A DNA stretch of 64,000 bases, from NCBI RefSeq assembly GCF_004116725.1, contig NZ_PDKG01000007.1, positions 1-64,000 of the forward strand, written 5' to 3'. The notes under the pieces are model-generated. The model was not told where the DNA came from. It worked only from the letters and a program-made list of their open reading frames with translations, and searched no databases. Shown here piece by piece: positions 19,632 through 29,063 of this stretch. The translations under genes and the position numbers were made by a program. Numbering within the stretch: position 1 is the first letter of the stretch; every line of letters begins with the position of its first letter. Source of the stretch: Arcobacter sp. CECT 8986. Its GTDB lineage: Bacteria > Campylobacterota > Campylobacteria > Campylobacterales > Arcobacteraceae.

Positions 19632-19904
19632 TTACCAAAAACTTGTTGTTAACTCTTCTTCTTTTAACTCTACTTCAATAAATACATTTTCACTATAATC
19701 TTGATAGATGCTATAATCTCCAAAATATAAAGATTTTTCAATATCTTTTTTATTTAAATAAATAGTATCATCTTCATTATCTAAGCTATTAAGATGATAC
19801 TCCACAATAGAAGGAGCCATACTATTAATGGCTTCTTCTAAAGAAGAAAAGTCATTTACACCAAATGTGTTAAATAAGATATCTTTATTTATTTGTTTAG
19901 TCAT
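19632..19904 (-). CDS. Hypothetical acidic protein
   Basis: This encodes 90 residues with no signal peptide or membrane segment. It is acidic and rich in Y, S, E and D, with C-terminal VEVELKEEELTTSFW-type composition. I recognise no family. It lies 11 bp downstream of the coiled-coil gene in the same direction, so the two are probably co-transcribed. Its stop abuts the stop of the chelatase gene on the other strand. Confidence 0.65.
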   Translation of the reverse strand: MTKQINKDILFNTFGVNDFSSLEEAINSMAPSIVEYHLNSLDNEDDTIYLNKKDIEKSLYFGDYSIYQDYSENVFIEVELKEEELTTSFW

Positions 19905-19915
19905 ATTTTTATTAG

Positions 19916-20380
19916 TTAGTTATTAAACCCATTTAATAGTGAAGCCATCCTGTTTAAGTCAATTTTATTTTCATTACTTCCGTCTGAATTAAAATCAGAA
20001 GAAGAACTATGCTCCAGCTCTTCTTCTAAAATTTCACTTAAACTGCTATGTCCTGAAGACTTTTGATTTTTATCTTTTATTTCAATATTAGCTAAAGGTT
20101 TCTCTTTTTTATTCCCCAATAAACTTTCAATCTTACCTAACATTGAATTGATATTAGTATTTTGTTTTTCAGTTGAATCATTTAATTCATTAACATTATC
20201 TTCTAAATTTCTTTTTGTTTCTTCAAGATTTTTAACTTTTGCCTCTAAATTTTTTTTATCTTCTTCTAAATTCTTAATATTTTGCTCTAATAATGTATTC
20301 TCATTTTGTAATTCTTCATATGCTTTAATTAATGTATTTAGCGCTTCATTTAGCTTTGTAATAGTTTCTTGATTAGTCAT
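19916..20380 (-). CDS. Coiled-coil hypothetical protein
   Basis: This 154-residue protein is dominated by a heptad-repeat coiled coil from about residue 5 to 90 (repeated N, L, E and K with L or I at heptad positions). A low-complexity Ser/Asp-rich linker and a short conserved-looking C-terminal helix ending in MASLLNGFNN follow. No enzymatic motif is visible. A ribosome binding site AGAGGA precedes the ATG. The layout suggests a structural or adaptor protein, but the function is unknown. Confidence 0.7.
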   Translation of the reverse strand: MTNQETITKLNEALNTLIKAYEELQNENTLLEQNIKNLEEDKKNLEAKVKNLEETKRNLEDNVNELNDSTEKQNTNINSMLGKIESLLGNKKEKPLANIEIKDKNQKSSGHSSLSEILEEELEHSSSSDFNSDGSNENKIDLNRMASLLNGFNN

Positions 20381-20434
20381 TTTTATTAAATCCTCTTTAG
20401 GTTTGTGTTATTAAAAACCTAATTATTACAAAAC

Positions 20435-22408
20435 TTAGCTAATAATTCCATCAATTTTTAATAAAGAATCAACACTTGGTTCTCTTTGTGCAAAATTGAA
20501 AAACAATTTATCCATATTTTCAGACCCACCTTTTTGTAAAATATTTTCCTTATATTTTAAGGCTAACGTTTTGTTAAATAGATTACCAGAGTCAATAAAC
20601 ATATAAAATGCATCTGCACTAAGTACTTCTGCCCATTTATACGAATAATATCCTGCTGCATAACCTCCTCCAAAAATATGTGAAAATCCATTTTGAAATT
20701 TATTATAAGAAGGTGGAAGAATTGGACTAAATTCCGCTCTAATAGAATCTAATAAAGATTGAATTTCTTCACCATTATTGTATAATTTTTGATGTAGTTT
20801 AAAATCAAACAATGCAAATTCAACTTGTCTTATCATTGCTAAAGAAGATTGAAAATTTTTGGCATTAATTAATCTTTGTATCGCTTCATCATTTAAAACT
20901 TCTTTCGTTTGATAATGTTTAGCAAATATTTTTAATACATCTTTTGCATATGCAAAATACTCTAAAAATTGAGAAGGGAATTCAACTACATCCCAAGCAA
21001 CTCCAGATATTCCACTTACATAAGGTTCTTCTACTTTACTTAATAAATGATGTAATGCATGTCCCATTTCATGAAATAAAGTAACAACATCATCATGTCT
21101 TAATAATGAAGGTGTATTATCTTTTGAAGGTGGAAAATTACACACAATAAAAGCTGTTGGTAAATGTTCTTTGTTTTTATTATCAATATAATGAGTATGC
21201 CAGTTATTCATCCAAGCACCACCTCTTTTACTTTTTCTTGATTCTAAATCTAAATAAATTCTACCAGTAATTTTTCCATCTTCTTTTAGATTATAAACTT
21301 TTACTTTTTCATCCCAAGATTTTGTTTTATCAGTAATATCAACAAATTCAACTTTAAATACTTCATTTAAAAAAGAGAAAAAACCTTCTAAAACTGATTT
21401 TTGTTCTAAATAAGGTCTATAAAACTCTTGGTCTAAATCATATTTTGCTTTTTTTAATTTCTCACTATAATAGCTCAAATCAAAGCTTTTAATATCATCA
21501 ATACCATCTTCTTTTGCAAGTTTTGCAACCTCTTCAAGCTCTTCTTTTGCCTTTTGCTTACCTTTTTGTCCTAATTCTTCTAAAAATGAGATTACTTCAT
21601 CTTCACTTTTTGCCATTTTTCTACTTAAAGAGTATTGTGCATAGCAATCAAAACCTAAAAGTTTTACTTTTTCATCTTTTAGTTTTAGAATTTCATTAAT
21701 TACATTTTCGTTTTCAGGAGCTCTAGTACAATAAGCTTTATATATCTCTTCTCTTTTTTCTCTATTTGAACCATAAGTAATATATGCCAAATAAGATGGC
21801 ATTTGAAGTGTAAATTTATATTTTGTTTTATCATCTTCTTCAAATGAAGCAAGTTCAATATCTGATTTAGGCAACTCTTTTACATCTTCATAATCATCAC
21901 AAATCATTTCATAACTATTTGTTGCATCTAAAAGATTCTGAGAAAACTTTTGAGAAAGTTCACTAAGTTTTAGATTTAGCTCTTTTAGTTTATCTTTTTT
22001 ATCTTTTTCTAAATGACAACCACTTAATTCAAAGTCTCTAATTTCATTTTCTAAAACTTTTTTTTGTATACCATTTAATGATATATAATACTTATCTTGT
22101 ATATCTTTTAAAGATGTATAAATATAATCATTCTGAGATAACTCAGTTTCATAAATTGAGATGATTGGAAGGCACTCTTCTAAAACATTTTGAGTTAAAT
22201 TTGAATTTTTAACTGAATCAATATGAAATATAGGAGTGATAAATTCATTTAGTCTCTCCCCTACTTCTTGATATGGCATTACAAAATTTTCATAAGTTTT
22301 ATTTTCTATTTTTAATAACTCTTCAATTTTATTTTTACTATCTTTAATTTTTACTTCTAATATCTCTTTACTATTTTCTAAATTCTCAATATTAAAATCT
22401 TCAAACAT
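20435..22408 (-). CDS. prlC: M3 family oligopeptidase (oligopeptidase A-like)
   Basis: This 657-residue zinc metallopeptidase degrades short peptides in the cytoplasm. The catalytic HEMGH motif (in LFHEMGHALHHLLS) lies near residue 445, and the downstream GGYAAGYYSYKWAEVLSAD region near 600 is typical of the thimet oligopeptidase/PrlC family. The length fits oligopeptidase A (about 680). It overlaps the prmC stop by 8 bp, so the two are co-translated. An alternative family label is M3 peptidyl-dipeptidase (dcp); the motifs do not separate them. Confidence 0.87.
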   Translation of the reverse strand: MFEDFNIENLENSKEILEVKIKDSKNKIEELLKIENKTYENFVMPYQEVGERLNEFITPIFHIDSVKNSNLTQNVLEECLPIISIYETELSQNDYIYTSLKDIQDKYYISLNGIQKKVLENEIRDFELSGCHLEKDKKDKLKELNLKLSELSQKFSQNLLDATNSYEMICDDYEDVKELPKSDIELASFEEDDKTKYKFTLQMPSYLAYITYGSNREKREEIYKAYCTRAPENENVINEILKLKDEKVKLLGFDCYAQYSLSRKMAKSEDEVISFLEELGQKGKQKAKEELEEVAKLAKEDGIDDIKSFDLSYYSEKLKKAKYDLDQEFYRPYLEQKSVLEGFFSFLNEVFKVEFVDITDKTKSWDEKVKVYNLKEDGKITGRIYLDLESRKSKRGGAWMNNWHTHYIDNKNKEHLPTAFIVCNFPPSKDNTPSLLRHDDVVTLFHEMGHALHHLLSKVEEPYVSGISGVAWDVVEFPSQFLEYFAYAKDVLKIFAKHYQTKEVLNDEAIQRLINAKNFQSSLAMIRQVEFALFDFKLHQKLYNNGEEIQSLLDSIRAEFSPILPPSYNKFQNGFSHIFGGGYAAGYYSYKWAEVLSADAFYMFIDSGNLFNKTLALKYKENILQKGGSENMDKLFFNFAQREPSVDSLLKIDGIIS

Positions 22409-23240
22409 TTTTATTCTCCTTTTTAAATTTAATTATAAAACCTCTATCAAATTTAGAGTAATCTTCATAAAAGTTATAATTTTCTATATTAAACTTCTTA
22501 AAATACTCCTCTAAAGGTCTTTTTTGATCATAACCCATTTCACATAATAAATAAGGTATATCTTTTTTATATGTTTGTTCAATTATTGCTTTTAATAATT
22601 CATCACCAATCTCTCCACCAAATAATGCATTTCTTGGCTCAAATTCAACATTTTTGGGTAACTTATAATTATTTGCAATGTATGGGGGATTTGAAATGGT
22701 CATTATAAACTCTTCATCATCAACATTTTCATATAAATCACTCTTTATAAAAGTGATTTTATCCTCAACTTTATGTCTTTTTGCATTTTTAGAAGCTAAA
22801 GTCAATGCATCATCATTTATATCAACTGCTATTATTTTTATATCTTTAATAAGTTTTGCTAACATTACAGAAATTATTCCAGAGCCTGTTCCAATTTCAA
22901 TTACTTTTGGATTTGGAATATCTTTTAATATTTCAACTGCTTGTTCAACTAATAATTCAGTTTCAGGTCTAGGAATCAAAACATTTGTAGCAACTTCAAA
23001 TATTTCTCCATAAAAAGAAGCTTTATTTGTCAAATACTCTAATGGATAGTCTGTTGCTCTTTTTTTTACTAATTTTTCTAGCTCTTTTTCTTTATTAAAC
23101 TCTTCATTATAATTAAGATGTAGCCATATTACATTTTTCTGTAATATATGTAATATTAATATTTCTACTTCTTTATTTGGAATATGTGTAATATTCTTTA
23201 ATAAACTAGAATATTTTTTAACGCACTCTTTTATAGTCAA
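22401..23240 (-). CDS. prmC: Release factor glutamine methyltransferase PrmC
   Basis: This 279-residue SAM-dependent enzyme methylates the GGQ glutamine of peptide release factors. An N-terminal helical domain (1-75) precedes a Rossmann domain with VIEIGTGSGIIS near 112 and the catalytic SNPPY near 184. LIPRPETELLVE near 90 is the standard family signature. Neighbours hemW and the M3 peptidase lie on the same strand. Confidence 0.94.
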   Translation of the reverse strand: MTIKECVKKYSSLLKNITHIPNKEVEILILHILQKNVIWLHLNYNEEFNKEKELEKLVKKRATDYPLEYLTNKASFYGEIFEVATNVLIPRPETELLVEQAVEILKDIPNPKVIEIGTGSGIISVMLAKLIKDIKIIAVDINDDALTLASKNAKRHKVEDKITFIKSDLYENVDDEEFIMTISNPPYIANNYKLPKNVEFEPRNALFGGEIGDELLKAIIEQTYKKDIPYLLCEMGYDQKRPLEEYFKKFNIENYNFYEDYSKFDRGFIIKFKKENKNV

Positions 23241-23276
23241 TACATTTAACCTTTTTTTATTTATTTTATTTAATAT

Positions 23277-24341
23277 TTACTCTATTATATATAAAGCCAA
23301 CTCATCTGCAAGTAAAAAATTTAAATTATATACTTTTGTTTTATCTTTTTTTAATCTATTATTCAAGATTAAATCTTCAACTTTTTCTAACTCTTTTTGA
23401 GTAAAAATAGATAATTCAACACCTGTACTACATCTAAAACCTAATAGTATTTTTTCTACTTTTATATCATCATTTGATAAATTTTCTATTTCATAATTTA
23501 ATGGATCAGAGATATACTCTTCTATACTTTTTGAAGGATAGTATCTTTGTTTATTTTTATATCCAACAGCACCTGCACCAATTCCTAAATACTCTTTATG
23601 TTGCCAATATCCATAGTTATGTTTTGATTGAAATTTTTCTGCTTTTGCAAAATTTGAGATTTCATATTGGCCAAATCCACTACTTTTTATATAATCAAAT
23701 ATCTCATAAGATAACTCTTCGTCATCTATTTTTACTTCTGATTTATTAAAGAATTTTGTACCTTCTTCAATCGTTAAACTATATGCACTTAAGTGTGTAA
23801 TTGGTAAAGAAAATGCAGTATCAAAATCATCTTTTAAACTATCGAGTGTATCTCCTTGAACACCATAAATTATATCGCAGTTAATACCATTAAAACCTAT
23901 ACAATTTGCATTTTGTATAGCTGTTATAGCACTTTTATTATTATGCGAACGTCCAAGTAATTTTAGCTTATTATTATCAAAACTTTGCACTCCAAAACTT
24001 ACTCTATTTACTCCTAAACTCTTCATACCTTCAAGCCATTTTTTAGATGCAGAATTTGGGTTTGCTTCAGAAGTAATTTCACAATCATCTTTTAAATATG
24101 GAGTAATTAATTCAAACACTTTTTCATACTCTTCAAATTTTACAGAACTTGGAGTACCTCCTCCAATAAAAACTGTTTCAAATTTTTCATTATTATCATC
24201 TAAATATTTTAATTCAGTTTCTAACTGTTTTACTAATGCTTTCATATAGTTATGTTTAAGATGAAATTTATCAGTGTAAGAATTGAATGCACAATAGTGA
24301 CATTTGCTATCACAAAAAGGAATATGTATATATAAAAGCAA
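23277..24341 (-). CDS. hemW: Radical SAM haem chaperone HemW
   Basis: This 354-residue radical SAM protein has the HemW signature: YIHIPFCDSKCHYCAF with Cys10, Cys14 and Cys17 ligating the 4Fe-4S cluster, and GGGTPS near 60. It lacks the longer N-terminal extension of true oxygen-independent coproporphyrinogen oxidase HemN. HemW is thought to hand haem to respiratory enzymes, although many databases still call it HemN-like. It is divergent from the Nudix gene across 55 bp. Confidence 0.88.
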   Translation of the reverse strand: MLLYIHIPFCDSKCHYCAFNSYTDKFHLKHNYMKALVKQLETELKYLDDNNEKFETVFIGGGTPSSVKFEEYEKVFELITPYLKDDCEITSEANPNSASKKWLEGMKSLGVNRVSFGVQSFDNNKLKLLGRSHNNKSAITAIQNANCIGFNGINCDIIYGVQGDTLDSLKDDFDTAFSLPITHLSAYSLTIEEGTKFFNKSEVKIDDEELSYEIFDYIKSSGFGQYEISNFAKAEKFQSKHNYGYWQHKEYLGIGAGAVGYKNKQRYYPSKSIEEYISDPLNYEIENLSNDDIKVEKILLGFRCSTGVELSIFTQKELEKVEDLILNNRLKKDKTKVYNLNFLLADELALYIIE

Positions 24342-24396
24342 CTTTTAATCCTATATTAATTATAATTTTGGGCTAATTATAAGGGAAAATATATTT

Positions 24397-24894
24397 ATGA
24401 CTGATAAAAAAGAAATAATACCTAATAAAAATGGTAAAAATTACAGACCGAATGTTGCAGCAATAGTACTATCAGCAAAATATCCTGAAAAGTGTGAAGT
24501 TTTTATAGCATCACGCACAGATGTTGATAATGCTTGGCAATTTCCACAAGGTGGAATTGATGAGGGAGAAACATCAAAACAGGCTTTATTTAGGGAACTA
24601 GAAGAAGAAATAGGAACAAATAAAGTGGAGATAATTGCACAATATCCTGAATGGGTTAGTTATGATTTCCCACCTGCAATTGCAAAAAAAATGCAACCTT
24701 ATGATGGACAAATACAAAAATATTATTTAGTTAAACTCAAAAAAGGTGCAAAGATTAATATTAATACTGAGATACCTGAGTTTAGTGAATATAAGTTTGT
24801 AGCAACAAAAAATATATATGACTATATTACTTTTTTTAAAAGAACTGTTTACAAACAAGTTCTTAAATATTTTAGAAAAGAGGGTTATATTTAA
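24397..24894 (+). CDS. rppH: RNA pyrophosphohydrolase (Nudix, RppH/NudH-like)
   Basis: This 165-residue Nudix hydrolase has a complete Nudix box starting GGIDEGE and ending RELEEEIG (about residues 50-72), preceded by WQFPQGG. The length and YRPNVAAIVLS start match RppH, which converts 5'-triphosphate RNA ends to monophosphate and so starts mRNA decay. Hydrolysis of dinucleoside polyphosphates is an alternative activity. AAGGGA lies upstream of the ATG. The next gene is lysC, 17 bp on. Confidence 0.88.
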   Translation: MTDKKEIIPNKNGKNYRPNVAAIVLSAKYPEKCEVFIASRTDVDNAWQFPQGGIDEGETSKQALFRELEEEIGTNKVEIIAQYPEWVSYDFPPAIAKKMQPYDGQIQKYYLVKLKKGAKININTEIPEFSEYKFVATKNIYDYITFFKRTVYKQVLKYFRKEGYI

Positions 24895-24911
24895 AAAGGT
24901 TAGAAAAGAAA

Positions 24912-26123
24912 ATGTTAAAAGTTTTAAAATTTGGTGGAACAAGTGTTGGTACTTTAGAAAGAATACAAAATGTTGCTAACATTATAAAGAAGATAAAAGA
25001 TGAGGGTCACGATGTAATTGCAGTTGTTTCTGCAATGAGTGGTGAAACAAATAAATTAATAGAGTATGCTGAGAATTTTTCTAAATCTCCAAATAGATGT
25101 GAGATGGATATGCTTTTAAGTTCAGGGGAAAGAGTAACTTCTGCACTTTTATCAATTGCATTAAACGAGCAAGGATATAATGCAATTTCAATGAGTGGTA
25201 GACAAGCTGGTATTATTACAGATGAAGCTCATACAAAAGCTAGAATTGAAGGTATTAACACATCTTCAATGAAAAATGCTATAAAAGATGGAAAAATTAT
25301 TGTTGTTGCAGGTTTTCAAGGTGTAACAGAAGAAGGAAGAGTAACTACACTTGGTAGAGGTGGAAGTGATTTGACTGCTGTTGCAATTGCTGGAGCTATT
25401 GATGCAGATGTATGTGAAATCTATACAGATGTTGATGGAATCTATACAACTGACCCAAGAATTGAACCTAAAGCAAAAAAACTAGATAAAATTTCATATG
25501 ATGAGATGCTAGAACTTGCTTCATTAGGTGCTAAAGTTTTACAAAATAGATCAGTAGAGATGGCAAAAAAACTAAATGTAAACCTAGTATCAAGAAGTAG
25601 TTTTACACCGGAAATTGAAGGAACATTAATCACTAAGGAAGAGAATATTATGGAAAAACCAATCGTTAGCGGTATTGCATTAGATAGAAATCAAATTAGA
25701 GTTGGGTTATATGGAATCACTGATAGACCTGGCATTGCAGCATCAATTTTTACATCATTAGCTGATGAGAATATAAATGTTGACATGATAGTTCAAACAA
25801 AAGGGACTGATGGAAAAACTAATTTAGACTTTACAATTCCAACAACAGATTTTGAAGCTTGTAAAAAAGTAATGGCTAAATTTGACAATGAAGATTCAAC
25901 TAGAATTGATTATAGTGATGAAATCTGTAAAGTATCTATCGTTGGTGTTGGTATGAAATCTCATACTGGTGTTGCATCAAAAGCATTTGCAACATTAGCA
26001 AAAGAGAATATTAATATCAGAATAATATCAACAAGTGAAATTAAAATTTCAATGATTATTTTAGAAAAATATGCAGAACTAGCTGTTAGAGCTCTACATG
26101 ATGTTTATAATTTGGATAAATAA
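24912..26123 (+). CDS. lysC: Aspartate kinase
   Basis: This 403-residue protein catalyses ATP-dependent phosphorylation of aspartate, the first step to lysine, threonine, methionine and diaminopimelate. The kinase domain opens with KFGGTSVG and carries the GRGGSDLTA motif near 153. Two ACT domains (about 265-330 and 340-400) at the C-terminus provide feedback control by lysine or threonine. It leads a run lysC-hobA-holB-folP characteristic of Campylobacterota. No internal-start beta subunit was obvious. Confidence 0.95.
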   Translation: MLKVLKFGGTSVGTLERIQNVANIIKKIKDEGHDVIAVVSAMSGETNKLIEYAENFSKSPNRCEMDMLLSSGERVTSALLSIALNEQGYNAISMSGRQAGIITDEAHTKARIEGINTSSMKNAIKDGKIIVVAGFQGVTEEGRVTTLGRGGSDLTAVAIAGAIDADVCEIYTDVDGIYTTDPRIEPKAKKLDKISYDEMLELASLGAKVLQNRSVEMAKKLNVNLVSRSSFTPEIEGTLITKEENIMEKPIVSGIALDRNQIRVGLYGITDRPGIAASIFTSLADENINVDMIVQTKGTDGKTNLDFTIPTTDFEACKKVMAKFDNEDSTRIDYSDEICKVSIVGVGMKSHTGVASKAFATLAKENINIRIISTSEIKISMIILEKYAELAVRALHDVYNLDK

Positions 26124-26125
26124 TA

Positions 26126-26677
26126 GTGCAAGAATTTTTAAATTGGACAGTAGACATAATCAGGGAAGATAAACTTTTATCTCCTTGGTTAGAAGAAAAA
26201 AAATATGAATGGACACCTTTAGTATCTAAATCAATTGTAAATATATTAGAGAAAGGTTGTTCAATTATCATCATCACAGATAAAGAAAGAGATTGGTTTT
26301 TAGAGTATATTTTTACAAATATTAACTCACCAGCTCAAAATAGACCTTTTTTACCTTTTTATGATGGAAAAGGTTTTTATAAATATCTTGATGAAGTAAA
26401 ATCGGAAGAGGATATCAATTATGTGAAAGATATGCTAAATATATCTTTTCCTAATGGATACTGTTTTTGGTATATTGGTAGAAGTCAAAATGTTAGGGCT
26501 ATTATTCCAAAAGTTTCAAAAAACTCATTTCTTTGGCTTTTTGATGAAGAGATGCAAGATGCATTTAATTTAAGAAGTAAAGATGAAGCTTTAGATATGA
26601 AACTTTTACAAATGTTTAGACTTTACAATAAAACATTAAGTGCTGCACTATTTGCAGAGATAAATGTAGAGAATTAA
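26126..26677 (+). CDS. hobA: DnaA-binding initiation regulator HobA
   Basis: This 183-residue protein matches HobA, the Campylobacterota-specific partner that tetramerises and organises DnaA at oriC. It uses GTG at 26126, two bases after lysC. Recognisable segments are the N-terminal helix with FLNWTVDIIRED and the central YCFWYIGRS strand. It is a functional analogue of DiaA with a SIS-like fold. The gene order lysC-hobA-holB-folP, as in Helicobacter, supports the call strongly. Confidence 0.88.
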   Translation: MQEFLNWTVDIIREDKLLSPWLEEKKYEWTPLVSKSIVNILEKGCSIIIITDKERDWFLEYIFTNINSPAQNRPFLPFYDGKGFYKYLDEVKSEEDINYVKDMLNISFPNGYCFWYIGRSQNVRAIIPKVSKNSFLWLFDEEMQDAFNLRSKDEALDMKLLQMFRLYNKTLSAALFAEINVEN

Positions 26678-27315
26678 TGCTAAATTTGACAGATATTAAA
26701 GTAGAAGCTTCTACTATATTAATAGTAAATAGTATAGAAGAAACACTTTCATACCTTTTATCAATTTTGCCTACACATTCATCAAGAATCATTAAAAATG
26801 AAGAAAAAGATGAGTTTTTAATAGCGCAAGCAAACGCAGCAATAAAAGAAGCATATATCGCTTCAAACAGTAAAAAATATATTATATTATGTGGGAAAAC
26901 TTTTAGAAGTGAAGCACAAAACTCTTTACTAAAAGTTTTGGAAGAGCCTCCTAAAAATATTGTCTTTATTATAGTTACAACAACTAAATCAACTATACTA
27001 CCAACAATATTTTCAAGAATGCCACACAAATACTTGAAAAAATCAGAAGAATCTACATCTATTGATTTAGATTTAAAAAGATTGGATTTGAAAGATATTT
27101 ACTCTTTTATAAAAGAGAATCAAAAGATTTCAAAGCAAGAGAGTAAAAATATTGTTCAATCAATGCTATATAAAGCAATGGAACAAAAAATTGAACTATC
27201 TAAAAAAGAGCTTGAAATATTTTCAAATTCAATTAAACTACTTGATTTAAACTCTAGACCAATAAATGTATTAACTTCTTTATTACTTACATTAGAACAA
27301 AGAGAAAATAAATGA
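26677..27315 (+). CDS. holB: DNA polymerase III delta prime-like subunit
   Basis: This 212-residue protein corresponds to a short form of the clamp-loader delta prime subunit. The segment ILCGKTFRSEAQNSLLKVLEEPP (residues about 68-90) includes the SRC-equivalent helix and the LLKxLEEPP motif shared by all clamp-loader subunits. There is no Walker A, as is usual for delta prime. It starts at the last base of hobA's stop codon and overlaps folP by 4 bp. The protein is much shorter than E. coli HolB (334), which is usual in this phylum. Confidence 0.83.
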   Translation: MLNLTDIKVEASTILIVNSIEETLSYLLSILPTHSSRIIKNEEKDEFLIAQANAAIKEAYIASNSKKYIILCGKTFRSEAQNSLLKVLEEPPKNIVFIIVTTTKSTILPTIFSRMPHKYLKKSEESTSIDLDLKRLDLKDIYSFIKENQKISKQESKNIVQSMLYKAMEQKIELSKKELEIFSNSIKLLDLNSRPINVLTSLLLTLEQRENK

Positions 27316-28115
27316 GCAATTTTAAAACAAAAATAATGGGTATTTTAAATGCAAATGAAGACTCATTTTTTAAAAATAGTAGATTTGATGAAAAAGATGC
27401 AATTAAAAGAATCGAAACTCTAATTAATGATGGTGCTAAGATAATTGATATTGGTGCTGTTTCAAGTAGACCAGGAAGTTTACCTGTAAAGCCTGAAGTA
27501 GAATTAGAAAGAGTAAAAAATATTGCTGATTTGATATATTCAAATAAATTATATGAAAAAGCAAAATTTTCTATTGATTCTTATGAACCTTTAGTTATTG
27601 ATTATGTGTTAAATAAAGGTTTTTCAATAGTAAATGATATTACTGGTTTACAAAATGAAGAAGTAATTAAACTTTGTGCAAAATATAATGCTGCAGCAGT
27701 AATAATGCATATGCAAAAAGACCCTACTTTAATGCAAGAAAATCCTGTATATGAAGATGTTGTACTTGAAGTAAAAGAGTTCTTAAAACAACAAGCTTTA
27801 AAAGCAGAATCATTTGGAGTAAAAGAGATAATATTAGATGTTGGTATAGGTTTTGGAAAAACATTAGAACATAATTTAAAACTATTAAAAAATTTAAGAG
27901 ATTTTGAAGATTTGGGTTATGAACTGTTAATTGGTGCAAGTAGAAAATCAATGATTGATAAAATTGTACCTTCATCAATAGAACAAAGACTACCTGGAAC
28001 TATTGCTGTACATTTAGAATCTATAAATAATGGTGCTTCGATTATTAGATGTCATGATGTAAAAGAGCATTATCAAGCAATTAAAGTTACTGAAGCTATA
28101 AAAGAGATACAATAA
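27312..28115 (+). CDS. folP: Dihydropteroate synthase
   Basis: This 267-residue TIM-barrel enzyme joins p-aminobenzoate to dihydropterin pyrophosphate in folate synthesis and is the sulfonamide target. Motifs include MGILNANEDSFF at the N-terminus (normally MGIxNxTPDSF), IIDIGAVSSRPGS near 45, and the pterin-binding DVGIGFGKTLEHN near 175. In the first motif the usual TPDS is NEDS, and GxESTRPG is GAVSSRPG. These variants keep the functional Asn and Ser/Arg positions. It overlaps holB by 4 bp. Confidence 0.92.
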   Translation: MSNFKTKIMGILNANEDSFFKNSRFDEKDAIKRIETLINDGAKIIDIGAVSSRPGSLPVKPEVELERVKNIADLIYSNKLYEKAKFSIDSYEPLVIDYVLNKGFSIVNDITGLQNEEVIKLCAKYNAAAVIMHMQKDPTLMQENPVYEDVVLEVKEFLKQQALKAESFGVKEIILDVGIGFGKTLEHNLKLLKNLRDFEDLGYELLIGASRKSMIDKIVPSSIEQRLPGTIAVHLESINNGASIIRCHDVKEHYQAIKVTEAIKEIQ

Positions 28116-28127
28116 AATGTATCTCTT
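28102..28127. terminator. Bidirectional terminator between folP and tyrA
   Basis: A perfect 10-bp inverted repeat AAGAGATACA/TGTATCTCTT with loop ATAAAA spans the convergent 3' ends, with the folP stop codon inside the loop and the tyrA stop at the right arm. On the minus strand it runs into a TTTTAT tract, so it most clearly serves tyrA. Confidence 0.7.
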
Positions 28128-28965
28128 AAAGAATTTCATGTAATGTATTTGCTTTAGCCATCCATTTTTCTAATTCTTCATAATTTTCATCTTCTACCAT
28201 TTTTCTTACTTTTTTCATATGTTCTTCAAATAAGTCAATTGATTTTAATAAATTCTTTCTATTTTGTTTAAAAATATCTGTCCACATTTTTGGACTTGAT
28301 TTAGCCACCCTACTCATATCTTTAAATCCACCTGCTGCTAATGCAATAATAGATTTAGGATCTTCGTGTGACATTACTGTATTTGCAAGAGAAAATGATA
28401 TTGCATGTGGTAAATGAGACATAAAACAAGCATGGATATCATGCTCATCTGCATTCATTACAACTATTCTCATTCCAATTCCTTGGAATATTCTTAGTGC
28501 TTTGTTTACATGAGTATTTTCATTTTTTTCTAAATTACATAAAACTACAGTATTACCTTCATATAATCCATCAATGGCAGCTTTAGGCCCTGATTTTTCC
28601 GTACCTGTCATTGGATGTGCAGGAATAAAGTTTTCCCTTATTTGTTCTGGGATATTTTCAACAATATACTCTTTTGTAGAACCCATATCTATAATAGTAG
28701 TTTTCTTATCTATATCCTGAAGAGATGGAAACATTTTAATTATTCCATCAACAGGAATTGCTAAAATAATTACATCAGATTCTTTTTTTAAAGTCTCTAA
28801 ATCAACAATTTCATCTACTAAATTTAATTCTAAAACATCTTTTTTATTTTTTTCGTTATTTATATAACCTAAAACTTTTTTTGCAATTCCATACTTTTTT
28901 AGTGCTTTTGCTAAAGAACCACCCATTAAACCGAGTCCAACTATACCTATATTCAATTTTCTCAC
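28126..28965 (-). CDS. tyrA: Prephenate dehydrogenase
   Basis: This 279-residue NAD-dependent enzyme converts prephenate to 4-hydroxyphenylpyruvate for tyrosine. The N-terminal Rossmann motif is GIVGLGLMGGSLAKAL. The catalytic region with HPMTGTEKSGP near 116 holds the conserved histidine, and a second histidine lies in SHLPHAISF. No chorismate mutase or ACT domain is fused, so it is a stand-alone TyrA. It is divergent from bamA and convergent with folP. Confidence 0.93.
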   Translation of the reverse strand: MRKLNIGIVGLGLMGGSLAKALKKYGIAKKVLGYINNEKNKKDVLELNLVDEIVDLETLKKESDVIILAIPVDGIIKMFPSLQDIDKKTTIIDMGSTKEYIVENIPEQIRENFIPAHPMTGTEKSGPKAAIDGLYEGNTVVLCNLEKNENTHVNKALRIFQGIGMRIVVMNADEHDIHACFMSHLPHAISFSLANTVMSHEDPKSIIALAAGGFKDMSRVAKSSPKMWTDIFKQNRKNLLKSIDLFEEHMKKVRKMVEDENYEELEKWMAKANTLHEIL

Positions 28966-29063
28966 CTCATAAAATAATTGTTTGGTGTATTATATCTTAA
29001 AGATGCTATAAACTTAATTTAGATATATTAGCTACTTTAATTATAAATGTACTAAGGATTGAT

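Noticed and set aside
23277-24341. Oxygen-independent coproporphyrinogen III oxidase (HemN)
   Set aside because: The length, the N-terminus starting directly at IHIPFC and the motif context fit HemW better.
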